Below, in pieces: positions 1 to 8,075 of a stretch of 32,552 nucleotides of DNA (position 1 is the stretch's first letter; every line of letters begins with the position of its first letter). Below the pieces are notes generated by a model that was not told the origin of the DNA, ran no database searches, and saw nothing but the letters and a program-made list of their open reading frames with translations. The stretch spans positions 1 through 32,552 of the forward strand of contig MEWJ01000046.1 in assembly GCA_001773385.1 (NCBI GenBank). Reading direction: 5' to 3'. A program made the position numbers and the translations under genes. The stretch is from a candidate division WWE3 bacterium RIFOXYD1_FULL_43_17 (GTDB lineage: Bacteria; Patescibacteriota; WWE3; UBA101185; UBA10185).

Positions 1-1298
1 TGGGCGTAGTTAAGGCTTTTCTTAGTGTCTATCCCGAAGCTTCCGGCGAGTTCTGTAACAACGTGTGTTTTAATATCGTTTTTCATGTCCGACAACTTGT
101 TCACCAGCTTTCTCAGACTTTTAATATTTTCCCTGCAAAGATAAGCTTTTATAGAATCGTTCGGAAGTTCTTTAAGTTCGTCTTTTTGATTTGTAAGTTC
201 TTCCTCTAGTTCAGTAAGTATTTCGTTAATATTTTCTGAAGGCGACATGTTCGTCGAATACTTGTATCCGCCGAAAGGCTCAAACTCTGTTACCTTAAAA
301 AGGTCACTAAGTTTTGTTTCGTAAGACGCGTGGATTTTTTCAAGAGATATATAAAGTTTTTTAAGATCATTTAGTTTGAAATCTTTAAGGTCGCCCGGAG
401 TATCGAGGTTTGTTTTTAATTGTATCTGTTCTCTGAAAATTAAATTAACCAGTATTTCCCGTACCGTTTTGTAATTAATATCGAAAATTCCCAGTCTTGG
501 AAACAGTGTAGAAAGATAACCGACAAGAATTTGGTTTTTTGCCACGACGATCGATTTTTCCGAGTGTATAAGGTTGGGGTAGTTAAAAAATATGTGTGCC
601 AGTTTATGTATAGCTACCGTGCTTTTCCCGCTACCCACGCAGCCCTGTACGATGCAGATTTGTCTCGGGTCGGACTCTATTATATCCATTTGAGACTGCT
701 GAATGGTTTCAATAATGTCTTCAAGTACACCTCCGGTTTTCTTTCCGATCTTTTCGATGATTATCTCGTTTTCATCCAACTGTATATCGTTGTTATAGTA
801 CTTAATTAGCTCGCCGTCGGAAATTTCGTAGGTGCGTTTTAGTAAAAGGTCTCTTCTTTCAACGCCTCCCGGAGTATCGTAATAAACATTTTTCTGGGGG
901 TATCTGTACCTATAGTAGACAGAAGCAATTTTTGCACGCCAGTCTGTCACCGAAGTAGATGCTTCCGAGAGCCCGAACTTACCAATGTAAATATTATCCG
1001 TAGACTTACTCTTTCTAAGATCTATGCGGGCAAAGTACGGCTGAGTTAATAAATATTTCAATTCCTCAATTCTTTTAAACTTATCCTTAAGATTCAAAGC
1101 AGCGTTTTTTTCGTGAAGTTGTTCGAGAAACATTAAAAAGTCCGGACCGAACTCCCCTTCTGTTTTTAGCTCTTTCAACCTATCCAGGTTAGTAATGCCT
1201 ACTTTTTTTAATATCTGCTCCACTTCTGAAAGCGCAAGATTTATAGAGTTCTTTAGTTTCTCAACGTGATTTTTTTCTTCAGTAAAAACTTTGTCCAT
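1..1298 (-). CDS. HelD-like RNA polymerase recycling ATPase (UvrD/Rep-type), N-terminal part
   Basis: The frame is open from ATG 1298 to the left edge, giving about 432 residues of a family normally near 700 or more; the C-terminal helicase part lies outside. The N-terminus is a charged helical arm (residues 1-90). Then come two family signatures, 'NIYIGKFGL' and 'VTDWRAKIASVYY'. A Walker A motif, GCVGSGKS, lies near residue 219. In this family the ATPase strips stalled RNA polymerase from DNA and helps recycle it; some members are called helicase IV. The arm followed by the IGKFGL/DWRA region before Walker A separates it from plain UvrD or PcrA. The start is 1 nt after the rsmI stop, so the two are probably co-transcribed with rsmI first. 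A helicase IV-like repair role cannot be excluded because the C-terminal motifs are missing. Confidence 0.85.
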   Translation of the reverse strand, partial: MDKVFTEEKNHVEKLKNSINLALSEVEQILKKVGITNLDRLKELKTEGEFGPDFLMFLEQLHEKNAALNLKDKFKRIEELKYLLTQPYFARIDLRKSKSTDNIYIGKFGLSEASTSVTDWRAKIASVYYRYRYPQKNVYYDTPGGVERRDLLLKRTYEISDGELIKYYNNDIQLDENEIIIEKIGKKTGGVLEDIIETIQQSQMDIIESDPRQICIVQGCVGSGKSTVAIHKLAHIFFNYPNLIHSEKSIVVAKNQILVGYLSTLFPRLGIFDINYKTVREILVNLIFREQIQLKTNLDTPGDLKDFKLNDLKKLYISLEKIHASYETKLSDLFKVTEFEPFGGYKYSTNMSPSENINEILTELEEELTNQKDELKELPNDSIKAYLCRENIKSLRKLVNKLSDMKNDIKTHVVTELAGSFGIDTKKSLNYA

Positions 1299-1299
1299 G

Positions 1300-1986
1300 T
1301 TAGTAGTCCTTTTTAGCTATCAGCACAACAAATTCGCCTTTAATTTTTTTATTCAGATATTGGTTGGAAATGTCATTCAAACTGCCCCTTACAACTTCTT
1401 CATACATCTTCGTCAAGTCGTTGCAAACACAAGCCTGCCTATGTCCTAATACTTTTTGGGCAATTTGCATAGACTTGGACAGTCTAAACGGAGATTCATA
1501 AAATATCAAGGTTGCGTCAATGTCAGAATACTTTTCAAAAAACTTTTCTATTTGGACCGCACTTTTTGGTAGAAAACCTACAAATAAGAATTTATCAGTG
1601 GGAAGTCCTGAAACCGACAATGCGGCTGTAACTGCCGAAGGACCGGGAATTGTTTCCAGTTTTAAATTTTCTAAGGCGAGTTCCCTTACCAACTTAAACC
1701 CGGGGTCCGATATCAACGGCGTACCGCTGTCCGAAACGAGGGCTAAAGATTTCCCATTTTTAAGCATATCCTTTATCTGCTCTATTACTCTTGTATGATT
1801 TTGATCCCTGTAGGAAATCTGAGGTTTCGAAAACCCGTACTTCTTTAATAGCTTGTCCGTTTCTCTAGTGTCCTCTGATAATATGAGGTCAACGGACTTT
1901 AGAACCTCTAAAGCGCGGAGGGTTATGTCGGACATATTTCCAATCGGAGTCGATACAATATATAATTTCGAATCGGACATAAACAT
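1300..1986 (-). CDS. rsmI: 16S rRNA (cytidine-1402 2'-O)-methyltransferase RsmI
   Basis: The protein has 228 residues. RsmI methylates the ribose of C1402 in the decoding centre of 16S rRNA using S-adenosylmethionine. The tetrapyrrole-methylase-fold signatures are all present: STPIGN near residues 12-17, SEDTRET near 37-43, SDSGTPLISDPG near 86-97 and IPGPSAV near 113-119. It is shorter than the roughly 280-residue E. coli protein and lacks the C-terminal extra domain, as many minimal-genome versions do. A TAAAAT box at 1997-1992 lies 5 nt before ATG 1986 and 11 nt before the in-frame ATG 1980. The second start gives MSDSKLYIVSTPIGN, which looks more typical, so the true start may be 1980. 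It is divergent from tgt with only 18 bp between start codons. Confidence 0.95.
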   Translation of the reverse strand: MFMSDSKLYIVSTPIGNMSDITLRALEVLKSVDLILSEDTRETDKLLKKYGFSKPQISYRDQNHTRVIEQIKDMLKNGKSLALVSDSGTPLISDPGFKLVRELALENLKLETIPGPSAVTAALSVSGLPTDKFLFVGFLPKSAVQIEKFFEKYSDIDATLIFYESPFRLSKSMQIAQKVLGHRQACVCNDLTKMYEEVVRGSLNDISNQYLNKKIKGEFVVLIAKKDY

Positions 1987-1991
1987 GGTTC

Positions 1992-1997
1992 ATTTTA
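1992..1997 (-). promoter_or_regulatory. -10 box for rsmI
   Basis: TAAAAT reads on the minus strand 5 nt before ATG 1986 and 11 nt before ATG 1980. No good -35 hexamer is visible. The 18-bp gap must hold promoter elements for both rsmI and the divergent tgt. Confidence 0.45.
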
Positions 1998-2004
1998 TCA
2001 CTTT

Positions 2005-3057
2005 ATGGGTCTGAAGACTAAAAACGGCACAATAGAATATCCTGCATTTTTCCCCGACGCGACCCACGCGTGTATAAAAGGTATTTCTTCAGCAGACATC
2101 GTTGCTTCCGGGACTACAGGATTGGTTGTAAACACTTACCACGCTATCGTCGATAAAACCGTAGATACAATAGAAAAGTGCGGCGGCCTACATAAATTTA
2201 TGGGCGTGAAAATGCCTATAATTACCGACTCCGGCGGGTTTCAGGCCATGTCCCTAGTCAGAAGAACTCCCGGTAACGGAAAAATAACAAGAGACGGAAT
2301 TAAATTTAAAATGGACGGTTCAAGGCAAAGTATTACCCTCACACCTGAGAACTGTATACAAACACAGGAAAAGCTCGGGGCTGACATTATGATGTGTCTG
2401 GATGACTGTACCGATCCCGGAGAATCTCAAAAAGAACAGGAACTATCTGTTACCAGAACGGTCGCCTGGGCTAAAAGATGCAAAGACGAGTTCCAAAAAA
2501 TCAAAAAGGATAAACCTTTATTGTTAGCCATTGTACAGGGAGGAAACAGCAAAGAGCTCAGGAAAAAATGTGCGGAAGAACTAATAAAGATAGGTTTCGA
2601 CGGATACGCATATGGAGGGTGGCCGGTTGACGCGAGCGGCGCTTTTTTAGACGAAATCGTAGCTTATACTGCAGAACTGATGCCCGAAGGAATGCCTAAA
2701 TACGCGATGGGCGTGGGAAAGCCGGAAGATATTAAGAAATGTGTGAAAATGGGCTATAACATGTTCGATTGCGTCCTTCCGACCAGAGATGCGAGGCATA
2801 AAAGGCTCTACGTTTTTAATGACAGCGTGGAAAAAGGCTACGAATTTGTATACATGCGGGCTCAAAAACATGAAACCGATATGAATCCCGTTTCAAATTC
2901 CTGCACCTGCGAAGTGTGTTTGGGGCACAGCCGAGCTTACCTTTACCACCTTTTCAAGCAAGGCGACTCTGACGCCGGGCGTCTGGCCACGATACACAAC
3001 CTGACTTTTTACTCAAAACTGATGGCCGAGTTGCGCCAATTGACACTATTGAGATAA
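2005..3057 (+). CDS. tgt: queuine/preQ1 tRNA-guanine transglycosylase
   Basis: The protein has 350 residues. Tgt exchanges guanine-34 of GUN-anticodon tRNAs (His, Asp, Asn, Tyr) for a queuosine precursor. The TIM-barrel motifs are present: TDSGGFQ (residues 74-80) with the general-base Asp, and DCVLPTRDARH with the nucleophilic Asp. The zinc site appears as Cys-X-Cys-X2-Cys (SCTCEVC) with a downstream His in ATIHNL. The N-terminus is about 15 residues shorter than usual; the frame stays open upstream to 1966 but offers no ATG, GTG or TTG, so ATG 2005 is kept. A tRNA-His gene, a typical substrate, lies in the same window. No queuosine biosynthesis gene is visible here, so the base substrate could be salvaged. 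Confidence 0.95.
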   Translation: MGLKTKNGTIEYPAFFPDATHACIKGISSADIVASGTTGLVVNTYHAIVDKTVDTIEKCGGLHKFMGVKMPIITDSGGFQAMSLVRRTPGNGKITRDGIKFKMDGSRQSITLTPENCIQTQEKLGADIMMCLDDCTDPGESQKEQELSVTRTVAWAKRCKDEFQKIKKDKPLLLAIVQGGNSKELRKKCAEELIKIGFDGYAYGGWPVDASGAFLDEIVAYTAELMPEGMPKYAMGVGKPEDIKKCVKMGYNMFDCVLPTRDARHKRLYVFNDSVEKGYEFVYMRAQKHETDMNPVSNSCTCEVCLGHSRAYLYHLFKQGDSDAGRLATIHNLTFYSKLMAELRQLTLLR

Positions 3058-3087
3058 TAAACAAGGAGAGAAGTTTCCATTTTAAAC

Positions 3088-4494
3088 ATGATTGATAAAG
3101 CTGTTGTCGAAAAAGCAGGGGCACTTGCCCTCAAAATACATGAAGGTAACATCCGTTTATCCGGGGAGGGTTACTATTGGCACCTGCATAGAGTTGCAGA
3201 ACTATTAGAAGAGAACAACGTAAACGATCCAGAGATACTTGCGGGTGCCTATTTACACCACATACTCGACACAAAAAAATATTCGAAAGAAGATCTTAAA
3301 AAGGATTTCGGACCAGAAATTGCTGAAATTGTTACAGAATACCAACGCATATCGGGGAATGAGATAAGCACAATAGACCCGAAAAATTACAACGAAAGTA
3401 TAATCGTCCAAACGTACCTGAATCTGATTAAAAACCCCAAGACGCTAATTATCAGGCTTGCAGATAAGGTCGACAATATAAGGTCGGCGTACGTTCTTCC
3501 TAAAGAGAACGCCAGACGTGTAGCCGAAAAGGCGATGTATCTTTACTCCCCGATCTGCCAACTTTTGGGAATACACAAGTTCGTCGTGGAGCTGGAGAAC
3601 GAAGCGTTTAAAATCTTAAACCCGGGCGAATACTATTCCATCGAGTCCTACCTTAAAAAGAAACTGCCTGAGATGGAGACTGTGCTTGAGGATACTTCCG
3701 AATTTGTGAAGGACATACTCGGGGAAAAAGGAATTTCCGCGAAAATAGATTACAGGATCAAGCACACGTACAGCATCTATAGGAAAGCTCAAAAATACCG
3801 CGAGACAAAAAATTATAAAGGGCTGAATCAAATTTACGATATTGCCGCAATGAGAGTCCTTGTAGACTCAGTAGAACAGTGCTATATGACCGAGGATGTT
3901 CTTAAGCAAGTATGGACAAACGTTCCTGATGAACGCGACGACTACATAATGCATCCGAAACCGAGCGGGTACAGGAGCATACATAATACTTTTGTCGTCA
4001 GTCCTACAATGCATCTCGAAATGCAGGTAAAGACGAAGGACATGCACGAAGAAAATGAGTACGGCATAGCGAGTCATACGTTTTATAAAACAGGCGAACA
4101 ATTAAAGAAAAGTCTTCAGGCGGCCCCGGATTGGCTCACCGACATTAGTTTTATAAAGAACAAAGGCGAAATCAGGATAGACCAGTTTAATAAATACGTG
4201 TATGTATTTACGCCTAAAGGGGATATTAAACAACTGGCGCGGGGAGCAACTCCTATAGATTTTGCCTACAGCATTCACAAGGATCTCGGAAACGCTTGTG
4301 TAGGAGTAACAATAAACGGTGATTTTCAAAAGCTCAGTTATGCACTAAAAGACGGGGATAGGGTAGAGATAAAGACTTTGAAGCACAAAAAACTTCCAAG
4401 TCCCGACTGGCTGGACTTTGTTAAAACGCGCAAAGGGCGCGACGAAATCAGAAAAGCCTTAAGAAAGGGTTCTGAAAGGAAAGAGCTTAGTTAA
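3088..4494 (+). CDS. RelA/SpoT homologue: degenerate HD domain, (p)ppGpp synthetase, TGS
   Basis: The protein has 468 residues in three parts: HD hydrolase fold (about 10-150), RelA_SpoT synthetase (about 215-335) and TGS (about 369-430). The C-terminal zinc-finger and ACT/RRM regions of long RSH proteins are missing. Synthetase residues look intact: RIKHTYSIYRK (223-233), Asp251 in YDIAAMRV, GYRSIH (294-299) and Glu311 in LEMQVKT. The HD centre is damaged. The usual LHDVVEDT reads LHHILDTK (56-63), with Asp to His at 58, Glu to Asp at 61 and Asp to Thr at 62; His32, Asp126 and Asn130 remain. I infer that it makes alarmone and hydrolyses it poorly or not at all. An AAGGAGAG sequence lies unusually far (about 19 nt) before ATG 3088. 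It follows tgt by 30 bp and is probably in the same transcript. Confidence 0.93.
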   Translation: MIDKAVVEKAGALALKIHEGNIRLSGEGYYWHLHRVAELLEENNVNDPEILAGAYLHHILDTKKYSKEDLKKDFGPEIAEIVTEYQRISGNEISTIDPKNYNESIIVQTYLNLIKNPKTLIIRLADKVDNIRSAYVLPKENARRVAEKAMYLYSPICQLLGIHKFVVELENEAFKILNPGEYYSIESYLKKKLPEMETVLEDTSEFVKDILGEKGISAKIDYRIKHTYSIYRKAQKYRETKNYKGLNQIYDIAAMRVLVDSVEQCYMTEDVLKQVWTNVPDERDDYIMHPKPSGYRSIHNTFVVSPTMHLEMQVKTKDMHEENEYGIASHTFYKTGEQLKKSLQAAPDWLTDISFIKNKGEIRIDQFNKYVYVFTPKGDIKQLARGATPIDFAYSIHKDLGNACVGVTINGDFQKLSYALKDGDRVEIKTLKHKKLPSPDWLDFVKTRKGRDEIRKALRKGSERKELS

Positions 4495-4506
4495 ACCTAA
4501 AAGAAT

Positions 4507-4683
4507 TTACTTGAGTCTTTGGACTTCTTTGTGAAGAGTGTGCTTCCTAAGTTTGGGATTATATTTCATCAACTCGACCTTATCCGTTGTATTGATACGG
4601 TTTTTCTGGGTTACGTAAGATCTCATACCTGTTTCGGTACACTCAAGACCTACTATTAATCTGTTACCTTTTTTCTTTGCCAT
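4507..4683 (-). CDS. rpmG: 50S ribosomal protein bL33, zinc-free type
   Basis: This 58-residue gene encodes [19 protein letters not shown] and so on, ending [13 protein letters not shown]. The C-terminal '[13 protein letters not shown]' block is diagnostic of bL33, a small protein near the E site of the large subunit. Zinc-binding bL33 has two CxxC pairs. Here only one Cys remains (residue 15) and the other three positions are Thr, Asn/Pro and Leu/Arg, so it is a C-minus form. It lies alone on the minus strand between the RSH gene and leuS. A perfect TATAAT (4701-4696) is 12 nt before the start codon, predicting a leader of about 6 nt. Confidence 0.95.
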   Translation of the reverse strand: MAKKKGNRLIVGLECTETGMRSYVTQKNRINTTDKVELMKYNPKLRKHTLHKEVQRLK

Positions 4684-4695
4684 AGGGTGAAATAT

Positions 4696-4701
4696 ATTAT
4701 A
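4696..4701 (-). promoter_or_regulatory. -10 box for rpmG
   Basis: A consensus TATAAT on the minus strand ends 12 nt before ATG 4683. No -35 match at normal spacing is seen. The AT-rich 4684-4739 gap also has to drive leuS on plus. Confidence 0.6.
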
Positions 4702-4739
4702 AAATCAACTAAATTACAACCTTTTTCTAAAAGAAACCT

Positions 4740-7199
4740 ATGGAAAATAAATACGACCATAAAAAAATAGAGGCCAAATGGAAAGAGCATTGGTACAACG
4801 ACAACATTTATGAAGCTGTAGATTTTTCCGAAAAACCTAAGAAATATATTCTTGCAGAACTTCCCTACCCCTCCGGTCCCTATTTACACGCCGGTCATAT
4901 GATGAGATACACCGTGCCCGATGTTTATTCCAGGTATCTGAGAATGAACGGCTTTAACGTTATGTATCCTATGGGCTGGGACGCGTTCGGTCTTCCAACC
5001 GAAGGATATGCCTTAAAGATGGGAAAGACGCCGCAGGAGGTCACTGAAGAGCTCGCAAAAGGCTATAAACAGTCAGCGCAGGCATTCGGCTACGGGATAG
5101 ACTGGAGCCGCGAAATTACAACATCCGACCCTAAGTACTATAAATGGACGCAGTGGCTCTTCCTAAAATTTTTTGAAAACGGGCTTGCAGTACAGGAGGA
5201 GATGCCGGTGTGGTGGTGCAAAGAGCTGGGTGTCCTTGCTGAGGAGGAAGTTCTGACCGGAAAAAACGGCGAGAAGGTAAGCGAACGCGGTTCTCACGCT
5301 GTTGAAAGGAAAATGTTCAGACAATGGGTGCTGAAAATTCCCGAATACGCAGAAAAATTAATAGACGGTCTTAAAGAAACAGATTTTCCGGACTATATTA
5401 AAACGGCCCAGATTAACTGGATCGGAAAATCTATAGGGGCCGAGGTTGAGTTTGAATCTGAAGGAAACTCTATAACGGTTTTCACAACCAGAATCGACAC
5501 CATTTACGGAGCTTCTGCAGTAATCATTTCTCCCGAATACCCGGATTTGTATAACCTGGTGACCGTAGAACAACGTGGGGAAGTTGAAAAATATGTAAAA
5601 GCGGCAAAACAAAAAAGTGAGATGGAACGAACTGCGATACAAAAAGATAAGTCGGGGGTATTTACAGGGTCTTATGTTTTGAATCCGTTTAGCGGAGAAA
5701 AATGCCCAGTCTGGGTGGCCGATTTTGTTCTGACGACCTACGGGACCGGAGCAATAATGTGCGTTCCCGGTCACGATGAAAGAGATCATGAGTTTTCAGT
5801 TAAGTACGGGCTGGAAATAAGACAGGTTGTAAAACCCGTCAATGACGCCCCGGTTGACGTTCTAAAAGAACCGTACACAGGCTACGGAATTTCTTTAAAT
5901 TCAGGTGATTATTCAGGAAAGCCTTCTGAGCAGGTGATAATGGAGATGACTCAGAAAGCTGAAAAAGAAAACTTTGGAAAGTTTAAAATAAATTACAAAC
6001 TCCGGGACTGGGTATTTTCCCGTCAGCGATACTGGGGAGAACCAATTCCGGTTGTTTATAAAACGGACGGCACTTTAGAAGCTGTCGTCGACACAACCGA
6101 CACGCAGGAAGTGCATAAAAAACTTCCCGTTGAACTTCCTTACACAAAAGATTACCAACCTTCCGAAAGCGGAGGTGCCCCTCTTGCAAGATTAACCGAT
6201 TGGGTTGAAACTACCGACAAAAACGGCGCTCCTGCAAAAAGAGAAACAGAGACAATGCCTACATGGGCTGGTTCAAGCTGGTATTACATAAGATACTGTG
6301 ACCCCAAAAATGAGAGTGCTTTCGCAGACCCCGAGATTTTAAAATATTGGCTACCGGTAGACAAATATTTCGGTGACGGCGGACACACTACCGCGCACCT
6401 TTTATATTCCAGATTTTGGCACAGGTTTTTTTACGACCTTGGTTTGGTTCCAACCTCAGAACCGTATAAATGGAGGATGACGGGCGGCCTTTTACTGGGA
6501 GCTGACGGTCAGAAAATGTCTAAGTCCAGGGGAAATGTGATCGACCCTAAAGAACTTGTGGAACAATTTGGAGCGGACGCCTGCAGACTGTATCTCTGCT
6601 TTATCGGACCGTACGATGAAACATACCCATGGGATGATCACGGGGTCAAGGCAACCAAAAGATTTATCGACAATCTCTTTTTGCTAAAAGAAAAAGTAAG
6701 TACTGAGGCCGGGGCAGGTTCGGAATTGGAAAAAGACTACAACTTAATGGTTAAAAAAGTTACGGATATGTGTGAAGGCCTGAAAATGAATACCTGTGTG
6801 AGCGAATTTATGATATTTTCGAACGCCGCTAAAAAAACCTCTTCTATAAGCACAGAACAATGGAAAGGTTACATTAAACTGCTAGCGCCGTTTATTCCTT
6901 TTGTTGCAGAAGACCTCTGGCACGAGATAAATAACTTAACCGGTTGGGATAAAAAGAATAGCGTTCACTTACAGAAATGGCCTAAGTACGACCTTTCTAA
7001 AATATCCGAGAAAACACTCATAATACCTGTGCAGATTAACGGAAAAGTACGCGCTGAGGTAGAAATAGATGCTAACGCCGAAGAATCTACTGTCTCAGAG
7101 CTTGTAAAAAATAATGGCGATGTAGTGAAATCCTTAGACGGACGCCAAATAAAGAAGTTAATCTACATTAAAGGTAAAATCGTCAGTCTGGTCGTTTAG
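4740..7199 (+). CDS. leuS: leucyl-tRNA synthetase
   Basis: The protein has 819 residues, normal for a bacterial LeuRS. It charges tRNA-Leu with leucine. The class I signatures are clear: HIGH as HAGH (50-53) after PYPSGPYL, and KMSKS (592-596). The CP1 editing domain carries TTRIDTIYGA and GTGAIMCVPGHDERD, including the conserved Asp that screens mischarged tRNA. Anticodon-binding helices and a leucyl-specific C-terminal region (IPVQINGKVRAEV) follow. There is no Shine-Dalgarno sequence; a weak TCTAAA at 4726-4731 sits 8 nt before the start. A convergent hairpin terminator follows at 7219. Confidence 0.98.
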   Translation: MENKYDHKKIEAKWKEHWYNDNIYEAVDFSEKPKKYILAELPYPSGPYLHAGHMMRYTVPDVYSRYLRMNGFNVMYPMGWDAFGLPTEGYALKMGKTPQEVTEELAKGYKQSAQAFGYGIDWSREITTSDPKYYKWTQWLFLKFFENGLAVQEEMPVWWCKELGVLAEEEVLTGKNGEKVSERGSHAVERKMFRQWVLKIPEYAEKLIDGLKETDFPDYIKTAQINWIGKSIGAEVEFESEGNSITVFTTRIDTIYGASAVIISPEYPDLYNLVTVEQRGEVEKYVKAAKQKSEMERTAIQKDKSGVFTGSYVLNPFSGEKCPVWVADFVLTTYGTGAIMCVPGHDERDHEFSVKYGLEIRQVVKPVNDAPVDVLKEPYTGYGISLNSGDYSGKPSEQVIMEMTQKAEKENFGKFKINYKLRDWVFSRQRYWGEPIPVVYKTDGTLEAVVDTTDTQEVHKKLPVELPYTKDYQPSESGGAPLARLTDWVETTDKNGAPAKRETETMPTWAGSSWYYIRYCDPKNESAFADPEILKYWLPVDKYFGDGGHTTAHLLYSRFWHRFFYDLGLVPTSEPYKWRMTGGLLLGADGQKMSKSRGNVIDPKELVEQFGADACRLYLCFIGPYDETYPWDDHGVKATKRFIDNLFLLKEKVSTEAGAGSELEKDYNLMVKKVTDMCEGLKMNTCVSEFMIFSNAAKKTSSISTEQWKGYIKLLAPFIPFVAEDLWHEINNLTGWDKKNSVHLQKWPKYDLSKISEKTLIIPVQINGKVRAEVEIDANAEESTVSELVKNNGDVVKSLDGRQIKKLIYIKGKIVSLVV

Positions 7200-7218
7200 A
7201 AATTGTATAGAACGAAAA

Positions 7219-7248
7219 ACGCCCCTTTTTCAAGGAGCGTCTTCTTTT
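7219..7248. terminator. bidirectional hairpin between leuS and the SIMPL gene
   Basis: The arms ACGCCCCTT (7219-7227) and AAGGAGCGT (7232-7240) pair with one C-A mismatch around a 4-nt loop. A T-rich tail (CTTCTTTT) follows on plus and an A-rich flank on the left gives T's on minus, which fits two convergent genes. Confidence 0.75.
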
Positions 7249-7264
7249 AGTTCCGGTTAAAATG

Positions 7265-8011
7265 TTACTTCAACTCGAATATCACAGTCACGTTCTTGTA
7301 GGTTGATGTGGAACCCGGTTCAACGGGAATTCCCGCGCCGCCGCCCATTCCTGATGCCATATCGTATTTAACTCCTCCGTACATATACTGAGCTGAGCCT
7401 TCGTTTATCTGAATAACTCTGCCGAGCTTTTTTCCTACTCCCGTAGCAATGGCTGTACCTTTGCTCCTGGCGTCCTCTATAGCAGCATTTAGCAACCCTT
7501 CTTCATCTATAGTCTCATCATCTATTGTAAGGTTTGGTCCCCACATAGAAGCTCCTTCGACGGTTGCCAGTAACGAGGTAAGATCTTCCGATCTGGTTAA
7601 ATCCCTCAACTTTGTGTTAATGGTGTAAGAAGCAAACCAATCGCCCAACTCATAGGTCGTAACACCGTCACGGTAGACCGAATCCTGTCTCTGATAGATA
7701 TTTAGACTTGTGGTCTCAATATCTTCTTCCGGTATTCCAAAGTCTTTTATCAACTGCGTAACACTCTTGGACCTCTCCGAAAGCCCCTCAACCGCCTTTG
7801 CTTTGTCCGCGTCCGATACTTCTAAAGTCAGAGAATAGGAAGCAATTTGATTCGTAATCTGGGAACTAGACGAACCGGAGACTGAAATAGTTTGTGGTGT
7901 CAGTACTTTAAATAAATACCAGACTCCCGTACCAACCAAGGCCGCAAACACTATAGATACAAAAATATTTAACAAAAGGGAAACGTTTATAAGTTTATTA
8001 TTATCGGGCAT
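7265..8011 (-). CDS. SIMPL (DUF541/YggE-like) domain protein, membrane anchored
   Basis: The protein has 248 residues. One N-terminal membrane helix (about 11-33) is followed by an extracytoplasmic SIMPL domain. Family features are the 'VSGSSSSQITNQIASYSLTLEV' type opening strand, the TSLNIYQ segment, an 'AIEDARSKGTAIATGVGKKLG' type helix and a C-terminal VTVIFELK strand. SIMPL proteins have been linked to oxidative stress and envelope signalling, but no biochemical activity is established for most. A glycine-rich loop (MASGMGGGAG) precedes the final strands. TAATAT/GATAAT (8025-8018) lies 6-8 nt before ATG 8011, so the mRNA may be leaderless. It is convergent with leuS and divergent from map. 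Confidence 0.86.
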   Translation of the reverse strand: MPDNNKLINVSLLLNIFVSIVFAALVGTGVWYLFKVLTPQTISVSGSSSSQITNQIASYSLTLEVSDADKAKAVEGLSERSKSVTQLIKDFGIPEEDIETTSLNIYQRQDSVYRDGVTTYELGDWFASYTINTKLRDLTRSEDLTSLLATVEGASMWGPNLTIDDETIDEEGLLNAAIEDARSKGTAIATGVGKKLGRVIQINEGSAQYMYGGVKYDMASGMGGGAGIPVEPGSTSTYKNVTVIFELK

Positions 8012-8017
8012 AGCGAG

Positions 8018-8025
8018 ATATTATC
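8018..8025 (-). promoter_or_regulatory. -10 box for the SIMPL gene
   Basis: Overlapping GATAAT (8025-8020) and TAATAT (8023-8018) read on the minus strand 6-8 nt before ATG 8011. No convincing -35 is seen. Confidence 0.5.
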
Positions 8026-8062
8026 ATTTTTCTCTTGTTAAGAAAACCCCGTAATTCTGGGG

Positions 8063-8068
8063 TATAAT
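8063..8068 (+). promoter_or_regulatory. -10 box for map, overlapping an upstream ATG
   Basis: A consensus TATAAT includes the bases of the upstream in-frame ATG at 8067. A transcript starting about 7 nt later would begin at or next to ATG 8076, so the upstream ATG would not be transcribed. Confidence 0.6.
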
Positions 8069-8075
8069 GGACTAT

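Noticed and set aside
8067-8075. Upstream ATG adding three residues to Map
   Set aside because: Its bases are part of the TATAAT promoter box, so it is unlikely to be in the mRNA.
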